Source: Chondrosia reniformis
Taxonomy: Eukaryota > Porifera > Demospongiae > Chondrillida > Chondrillidae
NCBI GenBank assembly: GCA_947172415.1
Contig: OX359196.1
Location: 7,521,901-7,585,900, forward strand
Direction: 5' to 3'
Length of the DNA: 64,000 bases
Part shown: piece by piece, positions 44,332 to 57,272 of the stretch
How the letters are laid out: every line of letters starts with the position of its first letter
How positions within the stretch are numbered: the first letter of the stretch is position 1
Position numbers and translations under genes: made by a program
Notes under the pieces: model-generated
Told to the model about the DNA's origin: nothing
Seen by the model: the letters and a program-made list of their open reading frames with translations, nothing else
The model's database searches: none

Positions 44332-47300
44332 ATGTCGCTATCTGCCGAAAAGATTGCTCAGTTGAGAGCTTTTGTTAATCTCTGCAAGGCCAGTCCGGTT
44401 CTTTTGCACAAGCCCGAATTGGAGTTTCTCAGGGACTGGTTGGAAAGGTGACTAGTCTCGCATATAAAGCTTGCTCAATCGCATGCTATACAGCTTTGAT
44501 GCCTTGTGCGCGGCGTCAATAGGCTTCTTAGAATAATTAATAAATGGACAATCAATGAATGTACACGAACGTAACAGTGGTGCATGTTTGACAGATACTT
44601 ACTGAGTACTATTATGGTTGGAACACAATGTATCAGCATGTACATGTAAGCTTATATTAGCGATATCATTTACTCAATAATACTGTAAATAAAATAATTT
44701 TCTAAATAACTAGTTAAATTTCTTTAAATTTTGAGTGAAATCAGATTGTAGTAAAGATTTCTTATAATCTAATTTATCATAAAAAGCACACTCCCTTCAT
44801 ATAAATAGCTATGCTACCAGACCTCTAGTACTAAATAGGTGTAATAACATAATATAAAGAAATCATCTATTAATAAATAAGAACATTTATGTACGTATTG
44901 CCACTTCGAATAAGTAGTGATCTCGAACATTTTACTGTTGTATAATAAAGTATCTTCTACACACAGTTAGTGTATAGAGGATACAGAATATGATGTCCTA
45001 ACAAAAGTACTTCATTGCTCAAGTAGGTTTGATACTTAATGCATTTCATTTTACACTTTTAGCTTGGGTGCTACCATTCCACCGGAACCAGAACAGGAAC
45101 CTGAGCCTGTGCAGACGGAGCCTGCCTCTGAGACCCCTCAGACAGACAAACAGGAAGAGGTTTGACTTGTTGTTTGGATACTGTAGTGCTCATTAGCTAG
45201 CTTGTGTTTCTGTATTCAGGCACCGGCAGAGGAGGACAGTGAGAGTGATTTGGGTAGGTACAGCTGAAGCCATTAATTCTTCACATAGTTATAATTCTTC
45301 ATATAGTTAATGAGCTCTGGAGACATACCCTCAAGTACTGGAAGTTAATACCTCTCCATTGATGCATACTTGGCTGATTGGCAATAATTTAAGTCATTTA
45401 AGTCTGGTTGACCCTAATTTTAGCTGACATTTAGGAATAATATGAACAGTGCTCCTTGTCTAACATTTAGAGATTGACATGGAAGGGACAGTCCCTCCGG
45501 ATGATGACCCACCGCAGGAAATGGGTGACCCTGACAAAGAGGTGTGTCACATACATCTGTCAAATGTACAAGTGTACACAAGACGAGTTGCTTATGGAAG
45601 TGGTTGGTGTTTACTGGCTACTACCTATAAACTGGTTCAGTGAGTCAAAGGGAGACTCTGGTTCCCATTGAGTGGACTTCAGTTCCACCCATTAGCTCAT
45701 TGTGCTCCTCAGGAGACATGAGTGGTGGGGTAAATATAGATGCATTTGATGATATGCAAAGTTTTAAGATTGGCCTATATTTTAGGCTCCCTATTTTCAA
45801 TAACCTTGCCCCCACCCCCACACATGATAGGATTTGAGTGTATCAGCTATTACATTGTATGCACTGCCCATCTGCTTAATAGATAAGTGACCATATTTGC
45901 ATGTGTTAATTAGTACATGTTCCTATGTGGTTATATGTGTGTATTAAGCTGTATATGGAGGTGATAACATGTACAAACTGATCAGTTGATGCAAGCTGAT
46001 ATCGCAGCAGTTGTTGAAGAATTAATTTGATTTGGCAGATGTCCTCAGTAACTGGATTGTTAACAGTTAACTTAATTTGAGTTGTCAGAATGTAGAAATT
46101 TGAATATCATGTAAAAGTAATGAAGTTTTTCTAGTGTTACATTGCCTATCTATCAAAACAGTTGTGGTTTTTACTTCCCTTTATCCTGTATTCACTTAAT
46201 TCTCCATCTATACCTTTGATGTGGTTTTCTGAATGAACTGGTTGAGTTGTATTACTCCTGGCAGACCAAATAAGGACCGACTCCCCATTCCTTGTCCTAT
46301 TGACTGTCTGTCCTCTCAATACATGAAAGGCTACAAAGATGTTTGCGATTTTCAGTAATTCTGTTTCTGTACTTTTTTGAATAGTGAATGATAATGATTG
46401 ATTATACGGATGATTGTAGCTCTTAAGTAGCTTGTCCAGCATCCTCCAGAGTGTGGCTTGATATGGACCTACGTAGTTTTGACTGATAATTAATGAATTC
46501 ATACACTCCAGTACTATCCAGGTGACCACTAACTCATTAGAATGACATTTACATATTTGAACTTTACATTGTCTTCATTGGCAATTGAGCTATCTTTGCA
46601 CTACTATACATGACATCTTTTACAGAATAGGCATATAGCATGTAGGAAAATGGTATCTTAGATTTTTCATGTGAGCAGAAGAATAAAGATAAGACTTTTG
46701 TATTCTCATCCGAAGCTCTCACTAGGTTTAGTTTCCTATATACTGTAGAATAGACGTAGTATGTAGTAAAGTGGTGGTCTGAACTACTTGTATGCATACC
46801 TGTGTGGTACATTGTACGTACAATCTCAAACTGTATGACTCCCACTTGTACAGTATTAGATGTCTAAGGCCGACTCAATTAGAGTCATATTCACGGGCTT
46901 GTTAATTTGCTATTATGTCAAAGATATTAAACATACATTCGTAGACTATCACAGTCGACCCTGATTAATGTGAACATGCTTCACCAGTAGAGCAAGGCAA
47001 ACGACAGTGTTGTGATTCTCTAGTGCATACAAGAGTAATGTAACACACCATTTTTCTTACATGCTACATCTTCTTTAGAGTAAAGGCCTATAGGGAACTA
47101 AACCTAGTGAGAGCTTTGGATGAGGATACATGTATCATGAATACAATTATATGTATGTTATGTAAAATGGCTGTGTGATATACATTTCTTATTTAAAGGT
47201 AACCGAAGAGATGATGGATACGGCACAAGACCTGCGATCGCAGGCAATGGCAGCTATGTCTGAAGGTATTCATAGCAGTATACACACAGCAGAGTCGTAT

Positions 47301-50300
47301 TCTGCTTGCATTAATTTATACATGGAAGCACACCAATATTATTGTATAAATGTATCTACTATACTTGATTAGGTAACAATGAGGAAGCGTTGAAGCTTTT
47401 CACAGATGCCATATCTGCCAATCCGACATCTGCTCCATTGTTTTCCAAACGAGCCAGGTAAGGTCCCATTAATTTGTTATTTTATTGAAGGAAAAATTTA
47501 TGACAATACAAACTAGATTATCTGAAAGTGTTCCTGTGGACTAAGTCAGTCAGGTGTGAAGTATATTATCTGTGAACCCAGCTTTATTAAACTAACAATT
47601 AAATCATCATTGCACTGCATCATTGAGAGTTAGGGAATAATTTAGTCTTCAGTGTTATATAATCACAGTATGACTCTAATGCATTGTGAAGCATCCACTT
47701 GATAATCAAACCACATTTATCATTACAGTACATCAAGTTATGTTAGAGTATAATTGTTGGGATCATTTTGATAAATATTAATTCAAAGCCTGTCCCTTGC
47801 AGAGGTCAATAATTTCACTTGAGGTACGTACCTCTTCCCTTCTTTGTTCTGCAGCCTGTTTATTAGGATGAAAAAGCCTAATGCTGCAATGAGGGATGCT
47901 GAGAAAGCTGTCGAGCTGAATCCTGATTCTGCCCAGGGATACAAATGGAGGGGCAGGGCTCATGGGTAGGGAGGTGGGGCACACATTCAAATGGAGGGCG
48001 GGGCTCATGGGTAGGGAGGTGGGGCACACATTCAAATGGAGGGCGGGGCTCATGGGTAGGGAGGTGGGGCACACATTCAAATGGAGGGCGGGGCTCATGG
48101 GTAGGGAGGTGGGGCACACATTCAAATGGAGGGCGGGGCTCATGGGTAGGGAGGTGGGGCACACATTCAAATGGAGGGGCGGGGCTCATGGGTAGGGAGG
48201 TGGGGCACACATTCAAATAGCTAATTGGGCTCATCAACGTGTTCATATACATGTGATTAATATGCATGGCTATTGTGTATACAGTTACCTTGGCCACTGG
48301 GAGGAAGCATACAGAGATTATCAGTTGGCATTGAAATTGGATTACGATGACTCTGTCAAAGAGTGGTTGACGGACATTAAGCCAAAGGTGAGATCACAAG
48401 CTCCGTTGAGGCTGGTGTCACAGCTGGAGGATGAATTCCTTCCAGTCAATACTGATACTGGCTATATACAGTACATACATGTATATTGCATGACATTGAA
48501 TACTCTTTTGGAGTCCAATGGAATATAAGGAGCAGCGACTGATCGGAGTAGCAGGAGCCTAGCAGAGTGAATCACTTGCTAGTTACGTGAGGTTCTCTTG
48601 GTTGATCAGGTGCCGAGGTGCAGGTGATCTCACAACTGTAGCTCCTTTAATGATAGCCCATAATTGGAATGTAATCCAGTGCTTTCTAATTGAGGATTAA
48701 TGTCACTAATTGTATTAACCAAAACCTGCAGTTTGATTGTCTCCTTGTTTTGTTATAAGTGTAAGGAGCATTTCTATTGAGGTATACCTCTCACAGTAAT
48801 AGAACCTGATATGTTACCATCACAATACACTGTATAAACAAACTTGGACTGGACTTTGAAATATGAATCTCAAAGGTTCTTGGCTATAGTGTTATTTGTC
48901 ATAGTGTCCCATCTAGTCTGCCTGTGGTTACAGGGATGCCTGGACACAATTCAAAGTAGCTGTAGGAGGTAATTCTGACTGTCATAGGACAGTAACGCTT
49001 GATTGTTTAGTCTCATGTATATAATACCTTTAGCACCTTTCACATTATCACTTAAATTTTTGTACTATATATATATATTTCTTGCTCTATAGAGGACTCA
49101 CCTCTGCAGATGGGACCTTGTTATCATATTTATCACTTTGTTAGTCGGTTTATTTGGGTCTTTGTACATTAAGCAGTTTGTTTAGGTAAATTGGTTTAAT
49201 CAACTTCAAAATGTAGAATGATGAAGAAAATTACAGTTTATCATTTTGGCAATTTAGTAAGCTATTAAGTTTATAGCTAATATGTACATTACAGTCTCTG
49301 CCCTATTTTTCGATTCATCTACTTCAATTCTAAGTAATGGTTGACTTTAGCTGGTCTGAAGATACTGCCACAAGTGAAGTGTGTACCTTTATGTCGTACA
49401 CAGGCCGTGAGGATTATAGAACACAAAGCAAAGAGAGAAAGGAGGATTAGGGAGAAGGACATTGAAGAAAGAAGAAGAAGAGTGTAAGAAATCTATTCCT
49501 TGCTACTATATTGTAGCCAGCATAAGATAAAATAGCTATCTTTAATCAATTGTCTGCCCTGTGAAGCCAAATTTATTGGCCTGTGACCCTTCCCTAATGG
49601 TCTGGTACCCTCTGAGCAAGACATCCTAATCCTTCCCACTGTACATATCTACAGACAAGAGGCAAGAGAGGCTAATGAAAGAGAAGCTAAGAAGCAAGAA
49701 GAGAGTGCTAAACAAGTAAGACCCGCTTGGTACCAGGTTGAACAGTGTGTTTATAACACTTTTGAATGTCATTTGCCAGGGAGGAATGGGTGATCACCAG
49801 GGAGGAATGGGTGGTCACCAGGGAGGAATGGGTGGTCACCAGGGAGGAATGGGTGGTCACCAGGGAGGAATGGGTGGTCACCAGGGAGGAATGCGTAAGT
49901 ATTGCAGCCCAAAACACTTGGCTACTGTTAGGAGAGATTATATTCTTAAATCCTTACAGTCTGTTGCACTGTGACCTCATACTGTAAATACCCCAAACTA
50001 CTCTAGTCTTTACCCTCTTAACCTCTTCCACCGTAACCTTTGTTACTCTGTCAAGCTTATAATGCATTTAATTGAGTGTTTTCTTAAGCTACGGAATTTG
50101 ATTTAATTAATTTGTCACTAGACATGATGTAGCTATTTGAGTTGATTTCAGATTTCATGTTTAAGGCATGACTGAGAAGTTAGTTAATCCAATCAACCAT
50201 GCATCCTCCATCTCTAATTTAAAGGTATGCAACTGGACAACTAAGTAACTTGAGCACATTCCACTGCCATTAATATAATCTGTTGCAATAAATCATTTTT

Positions 50301-51250
50301 CAGTGTCTCCTGTGATGCATAAGGGAGTACTTGAACAATGCTATTATTCATAAGTGTCTGTCAATTGGTCAATTTATTCACTGAAGCACTCCCTATCCTG
50401 AAGTCTTTGTGGGCAATAGAAATATGTTCACTTTCCACTGCTACACCTCTTTAGAATGCTAAGAGTTACTAGATCACTGAGTGCTCCACTAATGGCAAAA
50501 TATCAGGTTAATAATTCCATCCTTCAATGCCACGTGCTAGTATCAGGCAGTTTGGTCTAAATACAGCTTTATTTGTTTATTGAAGGTTGATATATATTTT
50601 ATGACAAACACACTGTGGGGGGGGGGGGGGGGGGGGCGACATTCAATAACCTGTTATGGCCTTGGGGAGTGTTGACCCCAAAACTGGATATGGCAGATAC
50701 CACTGGAACTTTTAGAAAATCAAATTTGATTTTCAAAAATTATTTTGTAGAGTGGTTTATAGTACTTGTAGTAAGAAAACTGTAGAATTCTTTCATAACT
50801 GATGCCTTTTAGCATATAGTCTGTGGTTGAGCTGTGTGAATTTTGTTCAACATGATTCTATTTTTACGTATAGCTGACATTTCACAACTGATGCAAGATC
50901 CAGAATTAATGGAATTGTTTAATGTAAGTATACAAAACCACATCTTTTCACATATATTTCTGTGAGTATCTTGAGATATGTACATACGTAGGTACTAAAT
51001 TTCCAACATGTTTATGTCTTTCTGATCCTGTAACTGTGTCTGGCTGCACTTTGTGGTGGTGCTTCTGTATCAACTGTAGGACCCCGATGTGTCACAAGCA
51101 TTCATGGATATTCAGTCCAACCCAACAAACCTAGGAAAATATCAGAACAATCCAAAAGTCATGAAAGCCATTTTGAAGCTACAGCAGAAACTGGGAGGGA
51201 TGGGAGGGATGGGAGGAATGGGAGGGATGCCTGGGATGCCTGGGATGTAA
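44332..51250 (+). CDS. ST13: Hsc70-interacting protein Hip (ST13)
   Basis: Cytosolic TPR co-chaperone that binds the Hsc70 ATPase domain and slows ADP release. Exons 44332-44447, 45063-45159, 45220-45253, 45471-45541, 47199-47265, 47373-47457, 47855-47965, 48285-48387, 49404-49483, 49655-49715, 49780-49894, 50874-50923, 51080-51250 join into 386 residues (human 369). The N-terminus [19 protein letters not shown] matches the Hip dimerisation segment. An acidic linker and the TPR block follow ([54 protein letters not shown]). Then come a highly charged helix, a Gly-Met repeat segment (GGMGGHQ units) and the DP/Sti1-like C-terminus [20 protein letters not shown], with [15 protein letters not shown] and a GGM/PGM tail. 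The GGMGGHQ block is longer and more regular than the GGMP region of human Hip. Confidence 0.94.
46600..46745 (+). repeat. dispersed repeat copy (in ST13 intron)
   Basis: Carries a stretch of about 55 bp virtually identical to 2136-2190 (ACAGAATAGGCATATAGCAT and following), then a TCTCATCCGAAGCTCTCACT block. A reverse-oriented partial copy lies nearby at 47070-47140. Confidence 0.75.
47943..48215. repeat. 45-bp minisatellite copying the ST13 exon 7 donor
   Basis: About six units of 45 bp (CAAATGGAGGGCGGGGCTCA then TGGGTAGGGAGGTGGGGCACACATT). The first unit is the end of ST13 exon 7 (AAATGGAGGGGC to CATGG) plus its donor GTAGGG. Each later unit repeats about 22 nt of exon sequence and the donor. 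The unit length is divisible by three. Confidence 0.94.
49780..49894 (+). repeat. ST13: 21-bp coding repeat in ST13 (GGMGGHQ units)
   Basis: Five and a half in-frame copies of GGAGGAATGGGTGGTCACCA plus G make up almost all of ST13 exon 11. Every unit ends in CACCAG, the same bases as the exon's own acceptor (TTGCCAG). Confidence 0.93.
50619..50637. repeat. poly-G run
   Basis: A long uninterrupted G homopolymer in an ST13 intron. Its exact length is doubtful in any assembly. Confidence 0.9.
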
Positions 51251-51403
51251 GGAATTAACTAATGTAGTTATCAAAGAACTTTGAGATTTTGTAAACTGTT
51301 GCATAATGCATTGAGAAGTTTCCTATGAATGTCATTATGCGGTTTCGCTGTGAATAAAAGGCCGCACCCTGGCGAATACCTTCCAACCGTTCCAGTCAAG
51401 GAA

Positions 51404-54400
51404 ATGTTGCTATTTCTGCTTTTTTTAAGCGTACTTGTCTCAGTTAGCTCTGCTTCCAACGATGCGGTTGCCGATGCGAGCGCGTCTTCTTGGCCTGTTT
51501 TTAGGAACGACTGTTTCGTAGCATATTTCACGGATAGTGTTACTGCTGAAGGGAGGAAGCAATTTTATAGAACACTAGAAGATGAAGCTACAGTTGGACT
51601 CAACGTTACCAAAGTAAATGAACTAGAAGAGAGTGCCTCTGGTTTCATATTTCTAGGAGACGAGGAATCTGCAAGCAAGGTCAGTGAGTCTTTTAGGCTG
51701 TATATAGGTCGAGTGCACCTCGTTAAGCCTGCTGTTGCGGTTTCATTTATGATAATAAAGCTTGTCTTGTCCAATTCTCATTATATCCCATTGTGGAAGG
51801 ACTTTAGACCTGCTTGGTTCAGCTTCATCTTAGCTTCGATAAGGTCCGTTTTAAGACGTTATTCGGACTACACTAACCTATGTGCTCTTTATTATGCTGT
51901 TTGTGTATCTCTCATTATGCTTTGTATATTCAATTACAGTATCTAATATTATTAATACTTTCACCTACTTAGTAGGTTTACACTGTTCAATTCAAATACG
52001 CTTATCAGCAGTGTATATATCACATTAATTAAACTTGTTGTATGATAAGTACTTTAACACAGTAAATGTTATTAATTTATAATGCATGTGGTGGATGGGA
52101 GTGTAGTTATTTGCTAATTCAATTAATGATATCATCAGCCTTTATTGCTCTTGGCTGAACCTATAGTATATTTCTATATAGTGATATAGTAGGTGAAAAT
52201 TTGATGAAGAGCTATATAATTTCTATATACAATATTACTTTTCCAAAAAAATAAATTGTCTAGTTTGACTGTAGTTACATAGAGAAAACACACTGTCCAC
52301 GTTCTGAAACACCTATCAAGCTTCTATCATTTCTATCAGATGTACATTAACATATTGTACTATGGAGTGGCAGTAAGTGTCATGCATATATTGAGCTAAG
52401 TACGTCTGCAGGAATGGTTCCTTAATTGAGGAATAGCAATCATTGGGCAACATTTAAGTGCATAGAGTCACTGACTCAGATTATATTTGCAGCTTTCAGG
52501 GTTTCAATCCAAGTCTTTAGCAAGGGGGGAGAATGCCCCACCCCCTGAATGAAACCCTGTCAATTTATCTTGTAAACTGACACATATTTAATGTGTTGGC
52601 CAATGCAATGCACATATAACGTATGCTTCTGAAGCTCAAAATATATAGGTAACAAAGATTCTTTTCTTTCTTGATCAAGTCAGCTATCAGACCCCATCCT
52701 TAATCTAGTAGTCCATTCCTCAGAAGGGTGTACATTAGATTTCTGAGGTCATTTACAGTTTGTAATGTAATATGTCTCGATTAAGTCTTAGTAAAACTAA
52801 TTAAGTTAATGCTAGTATTGTTAAGCAGAAGAATTTCTTGAAAATTGATATTGTTTATAATGTGTGTGTGTACATACATATAAAATAAGCTTTGAGGCTG
52901 TTAGCCATAACTGTCATGTAGTGTGATTTTCCACTTTTAACTAATCACACTGAATTTTGTAGATGAATGTGTGAAAATTATATAGTCTTATACTGCATTT
53001 GCAAGTTCTTTGTATTGTTCACTGAACCTTGAGCTAATATGTAGCTATATTGGCCAAAGAAAGTAAATGAAGTTTTTGTAGTTATACTTTACATAATAAT
53101 CAGTTACATGATGCAACCAAATTGCAATGATATATGTACATACGGTACATTCAAGTGCATTGATAAAAGTGTTGAATGAATTAATGTGTACAGTTAATTG
53201 TAGAATTCTTGAAGGATATTGAAAAGCTTCATTATTTTAAAATAATCAAGACATTTGGACCAATATATAGACCTTTGTTATTAACTGTTACAGTATAATC
53301 CATCACAGACTATGTACACCTTACTGATGGAAGACTTGTAGGTTAAAGTGTTCTGAGTATTGTAACTGTGTAGATTCATACACTGAAAGTGTGTGTATAT
53401 GATGTGTAGGTTGAGTGTACTGTATTCATTGGTATTGTATGCATGTCTATAGGACATGTAATGGAGAACATGATAGGATAACTGCAAGTTAATATTTTTA
53501 TAATCTTCAATTGAATGACTGTGCAGCTTTTCATTGAAGTCACATATCCTGATAATAAGGAAATGCTAGTAAAGAGTGTGAAATGTAACACTTACGATGT
53601 AATCCTTCCATGGTACACCTGACATGTAATATGATAGACTGAGTTATGTTTGTAGCGTATAACAAGACTAGTATCAATGTACTCATACAAGCTTGTAACA
53701 ATGTATGTTTACAGAGAAACTGTCAAAGGCTATAATGTACAGAATGTCTAATTATATTATTGAAATGGTTCACCTATATAGCAATCTTTTAAGCAATTGA
53801 ATGTTCACTTTGTACAGTATTCAAAATGTCAGCATGCAAAAGCTTTTATATAACAGTCCCAGAAAGATAAAAATAATAAGTGTGTACATACAGCTGAATA
53901 TATATATATACACCTGTCTATGCTAGCATCTCCGTTTGTAGCTGTCTAGCATGGAAGGTATTGAGGCAGTTATTCCTGATTATGTAATATACGGACAGAG
54001 GGATAGAAACGTGGAGTGGCATCTGGATAGGATAGACCAGCAGTGTCTCCCCCTCGATGGAATGACCTATAACCCTTACCTCAATGGAAGTGGAGTAGAC
54101 ATTTATATATTTGACACTGGAGCCAACTTTGACCACGATGAGCTGAAAGACAATACTATATTTCCTGGGAAGGACTTTATAGATGAAACATTAATGGAGA
54201 ACCAGAGAGGATACGACTGCAATGGACATGGTACCCACGTGGCAGCCCTTGCTGGGGGAAAGACCAAGGGAGTGGCACCTGGAGCTACTATTATCATCAT
54301 TCGTGTCCTTAACTGCTTCAATTTTGGACCTTATAGCACATTATTGCTGGGAATTGAATATGCCATTACCTTTAAGAAACAGCGAGCGAGAGAAGGCTTC

Positions 54401-56476
54401 AGTGGAAGGTCAATTGCATCCTTCTCATTACTGGGACCTGCAGATGAGCATATTGATATGAGTATACAATCATTGGTCAACAATGGGTTTGTAACAGTTG
54501 TTGCAGCAGGTAATTACAGAGATGATGCCTGTAACTATAGCCCCTCTAGGCTTCGTGACGTTATCACCGTGGGTGGCTCCAGGAAGGACAGCGACCAAAT
54601 TTATTGGTTTGATAGGACAACTAACAGCCCGGGCACTAATTATGGCCCCTGTGTTGACCTCTTTGCCCCTGGTCAGTGGGTCAACAGTGCAGGTCATGAC
54701 TGTACTAACTGTTCTGTTGTCCGAAGTGGAACATCAATGTCGACACCACTGGTGGCTGGTGCAATTGCTATACTACTTCAAGCAAACTCTACTCTGGGTG
54801 TACCGGACGTCAAAAAGGAACTGATAAGCATGTCATCCTATGGTCTGCTCAATTTTTCATATTTACCTGATGACAGAATTGCTAAGCAAACACCCAATAG
54901 ACTGCTGTACATACCAAGTGAGTTAGAGTATTGACATTTGATATTTATAAATGTAGGAGACAGTTATATACAATGCATAGAGCCAAGGACTCACAATAGA
55001 TCAAGAAAAAGACAGATTCCCAGGATCGAGAAGAAGACAAAGATTCCCAGAGGGGGGGGTCACTGATGAGGGTGGAATTCCCAGAAATAGCTGTCTGACC
55101 CAGTGGAGAAGAAGAGAAGTAACTCTTGTATCCTCATCCAAAGCTCTCACTAGATTTAGTTCCCTATAGGCCTCTACTCTAAAGTAGATGTAGCATGTAA
55201 GAAAATGGTATATTGATTATTCATACATACGTACACACACGCATATATATACTCTAGCTCTCTGAAAAGTAGTCACTTTGAGCTAAGAGTTGTTTCAGTA
55301 TAATAATGATATAAATGAATTGAAATATAAAGGCTCTCAATATTTAGTAAATCCAACAATTACTATGTTTGTTTCAATATTTTAGGAGTTGATGGATTGG
55401 GCAATGATGCCTGTGTCAATTACACTGTGCCACATACCGTACCTCCCACTCTACCAGGAACTGTTTCTGAGCCGACCATCCCTGATGGGACAACAAAAGA
55501 ACCAACACAACCTTCCCCAGACCCCACCACAGAAAGGGTTGTTTCATCTTCCTCTCCTTCTCCTTCTCCTTCTCCGTCTCCCTCTCCATCTCCCACATCT
55601 CTTGGTGGGCGATTACTATATGAATATTTACCCAAAGAGTTTTGTAGGGGAGAGACTTTAACAGCTGAACGTTCAACTGTATATGACTTCCTTCCAGGCA
55701 ATGTGCTAGTGCAGTATTATAATGACCTCAGGAGTCTTGGCTATAGCTTGGTAAGCCTCAGTTCCATCAGTACATCTATGAATACTCCTACTCGATACAT
55801 AGCAGTCTTTAGCAAGCAGTTTAGCATCAGCACTATTGCAATCTTCAATTATAACTTTGTGGGTATGCATTTGGAATTGTTAAGGTATCTTTCAAGGGGA
55901 TATTATGTCCACCAAATAGTTCCTGGCCTGGCGTTAAACTCAAGAAATAAACTACAAATAATTTATTCTGCAGTGCTATATAGATATGCTGATTACAGAG
56001 TGACATATTGGAACTTAGAACAATCTAGATCATCAATTATTACTTTTGCAAACAAAAAATCTAAAGTCACTTCTCGAAATAGTGCCGAAATTCAAATGGT
56101 TGCTGGCATTCAAAAGGGTTCAAAGGAGACAATGCTCTTTATCACAAGACCTCATAGTTACTATAGGTGGTTGTCATTTGTGCGTTTGACTTTACAAGAA
56201 ACTAAGACGCAGCTCCTCCTACAGCACATCAGAGGGAACTATCTGGTGCACTTTGACTCATACAGGACATCAGACACGACAATGTATTACTCTTTGGTCT
56301 TTTCAAACAAGATATGGAGCCATTGCAGCTACCAGGTCATTATGGATATGACAAGAGAAGAGTTAGCTGCCAATACTCGGAAGCTGAGTGATGCTGGATG
56401 GATAATGCACACTGTTGGTGCTTATACAGCTCTCCGTGGCCATACTTTTCAGTATATAGCAGTCTACTGGAAGTAA
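51404..56476 (+). CDS. secreted subtilisin/proteinase K-type serine protease with repeat C-terminal domain
   Basis: Peptidase family S8 protease, three exons (51404-51679, 53942-54917, 55386-56476), 780 residues. Start chosen at 51404 because it opens a signal peptide (MLLFLLFLSVLVSVSSAS); an in-frame ATG at 51329 would only add a polar leader. Exon 1 also carries an I9-type inhibitory propeptide (CFVAYFTDSVTAEGRKQFY). Exon 2 holds the catalytic domain with an intact triad: Asp150 in FDTGAN, His191 in GHGTHVAAL, Ser357 in SGTSMSTPLVAG, and oxyanion Asn283 in AAGN. Exon 3 begins with a Thr/Pro linker and an (SP)n tract, then about 270 residues that read as roughly five related segments with recurring aromatic-rich strands (RYIAVFSK, QIIYSAVLYRY, MYYSLVFS, FQYIAVYWK). 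These resemble the tandem beta repeats next to polyglycine-hydrolase-type proteins. The 2.3 kb first intron shows no gene. Confidence 0.9.
54985..55220 (+). repeat. dispersed repeat copy (in protease intron 2)
   Basis: Same order of landmarks as copy A: TCACTGATGAGGGTGGAATT, CTGTCTGACCCAGTGGAGAA, CATCCAAAGCTCTCACTAGA, GTTCCCTATAGGCCTC and GTAGCATGTAAGAAAATGG. Confidence 0.8.
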
Positions 56477-57272
56477 TTCTCCACAGTACCTCATTTTCTA
56501 ATCAGCCCATAAACATATCTCAATTTCTGTTGTGTCAATTGATTCTGTTCATGTATATTCTCTCATCTGTAGAGACTTGTTTTATCGGTTGGTGTATTCC
56601 CTTTGATATTTTACACAGATATATACATGTTGCATTCATTGCAATTGGTATAGACATAATATATATAATTTACAAGAGAATTACTTGTTATAGTGTGCAT
56701 GGAATACCATTTGATGAATGATACAGGATTTCAAATATTTCTATTCAAAGTATGCGTAGCTTTAGATTATCAGGAAAATGATGACTGAAACATTATAATA
56801 TTCATGAGCTACAGTTTCATCACATTATACGTAAAATTGAAGTATACGTATGAAATTAATGTTAGTATGGTGAAAGATATAATAATAATAATAATGATTT
56901 TTATTATTATTATTATTATATTATGAAATTAATGTTAGTATGGTGAAAGATATATATATATAGATCAAAGGTTACTTTTGGATATATCGTATGCGTATAT
57001 TAAGTCTGTGAGTGATTAAGGGGTTTAGCGACATGCTTATCTGACCATTTCAACACTAAATGGACATGAAAATTTTGAATGAATATTCATTATGGATGCT
57101 GAGCAAGCACGCATCGGGGAATCGTATCACATGATTGCCCTGCCATAAAAGGAAAGCGTTGCATAACACCTACTTTTAAGAGACATCTTTTTAGGAGTCA
57201 CTAGTGCCTATTTTTGTACAGTGCGATGCGCTGATTGTGGACCTGGTGAATGGTGTATATCAACTGGTCAGA
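56477..57272. other. intergenic, with duplicated AT-rich block
   Basis: Between the protease and the SOD-repeat gene. Contains two direct copies of TGAAATTAATGTTAGTATGG (56851 and 56924), each continuing TGAAAGATAT, that flank an AT-rich (AAT)n/(ATT)n palindrome. The SOD-repeat promoter should lie in the last few hundred bases; no clear TATA box was chosen. Confidence 0.55.
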
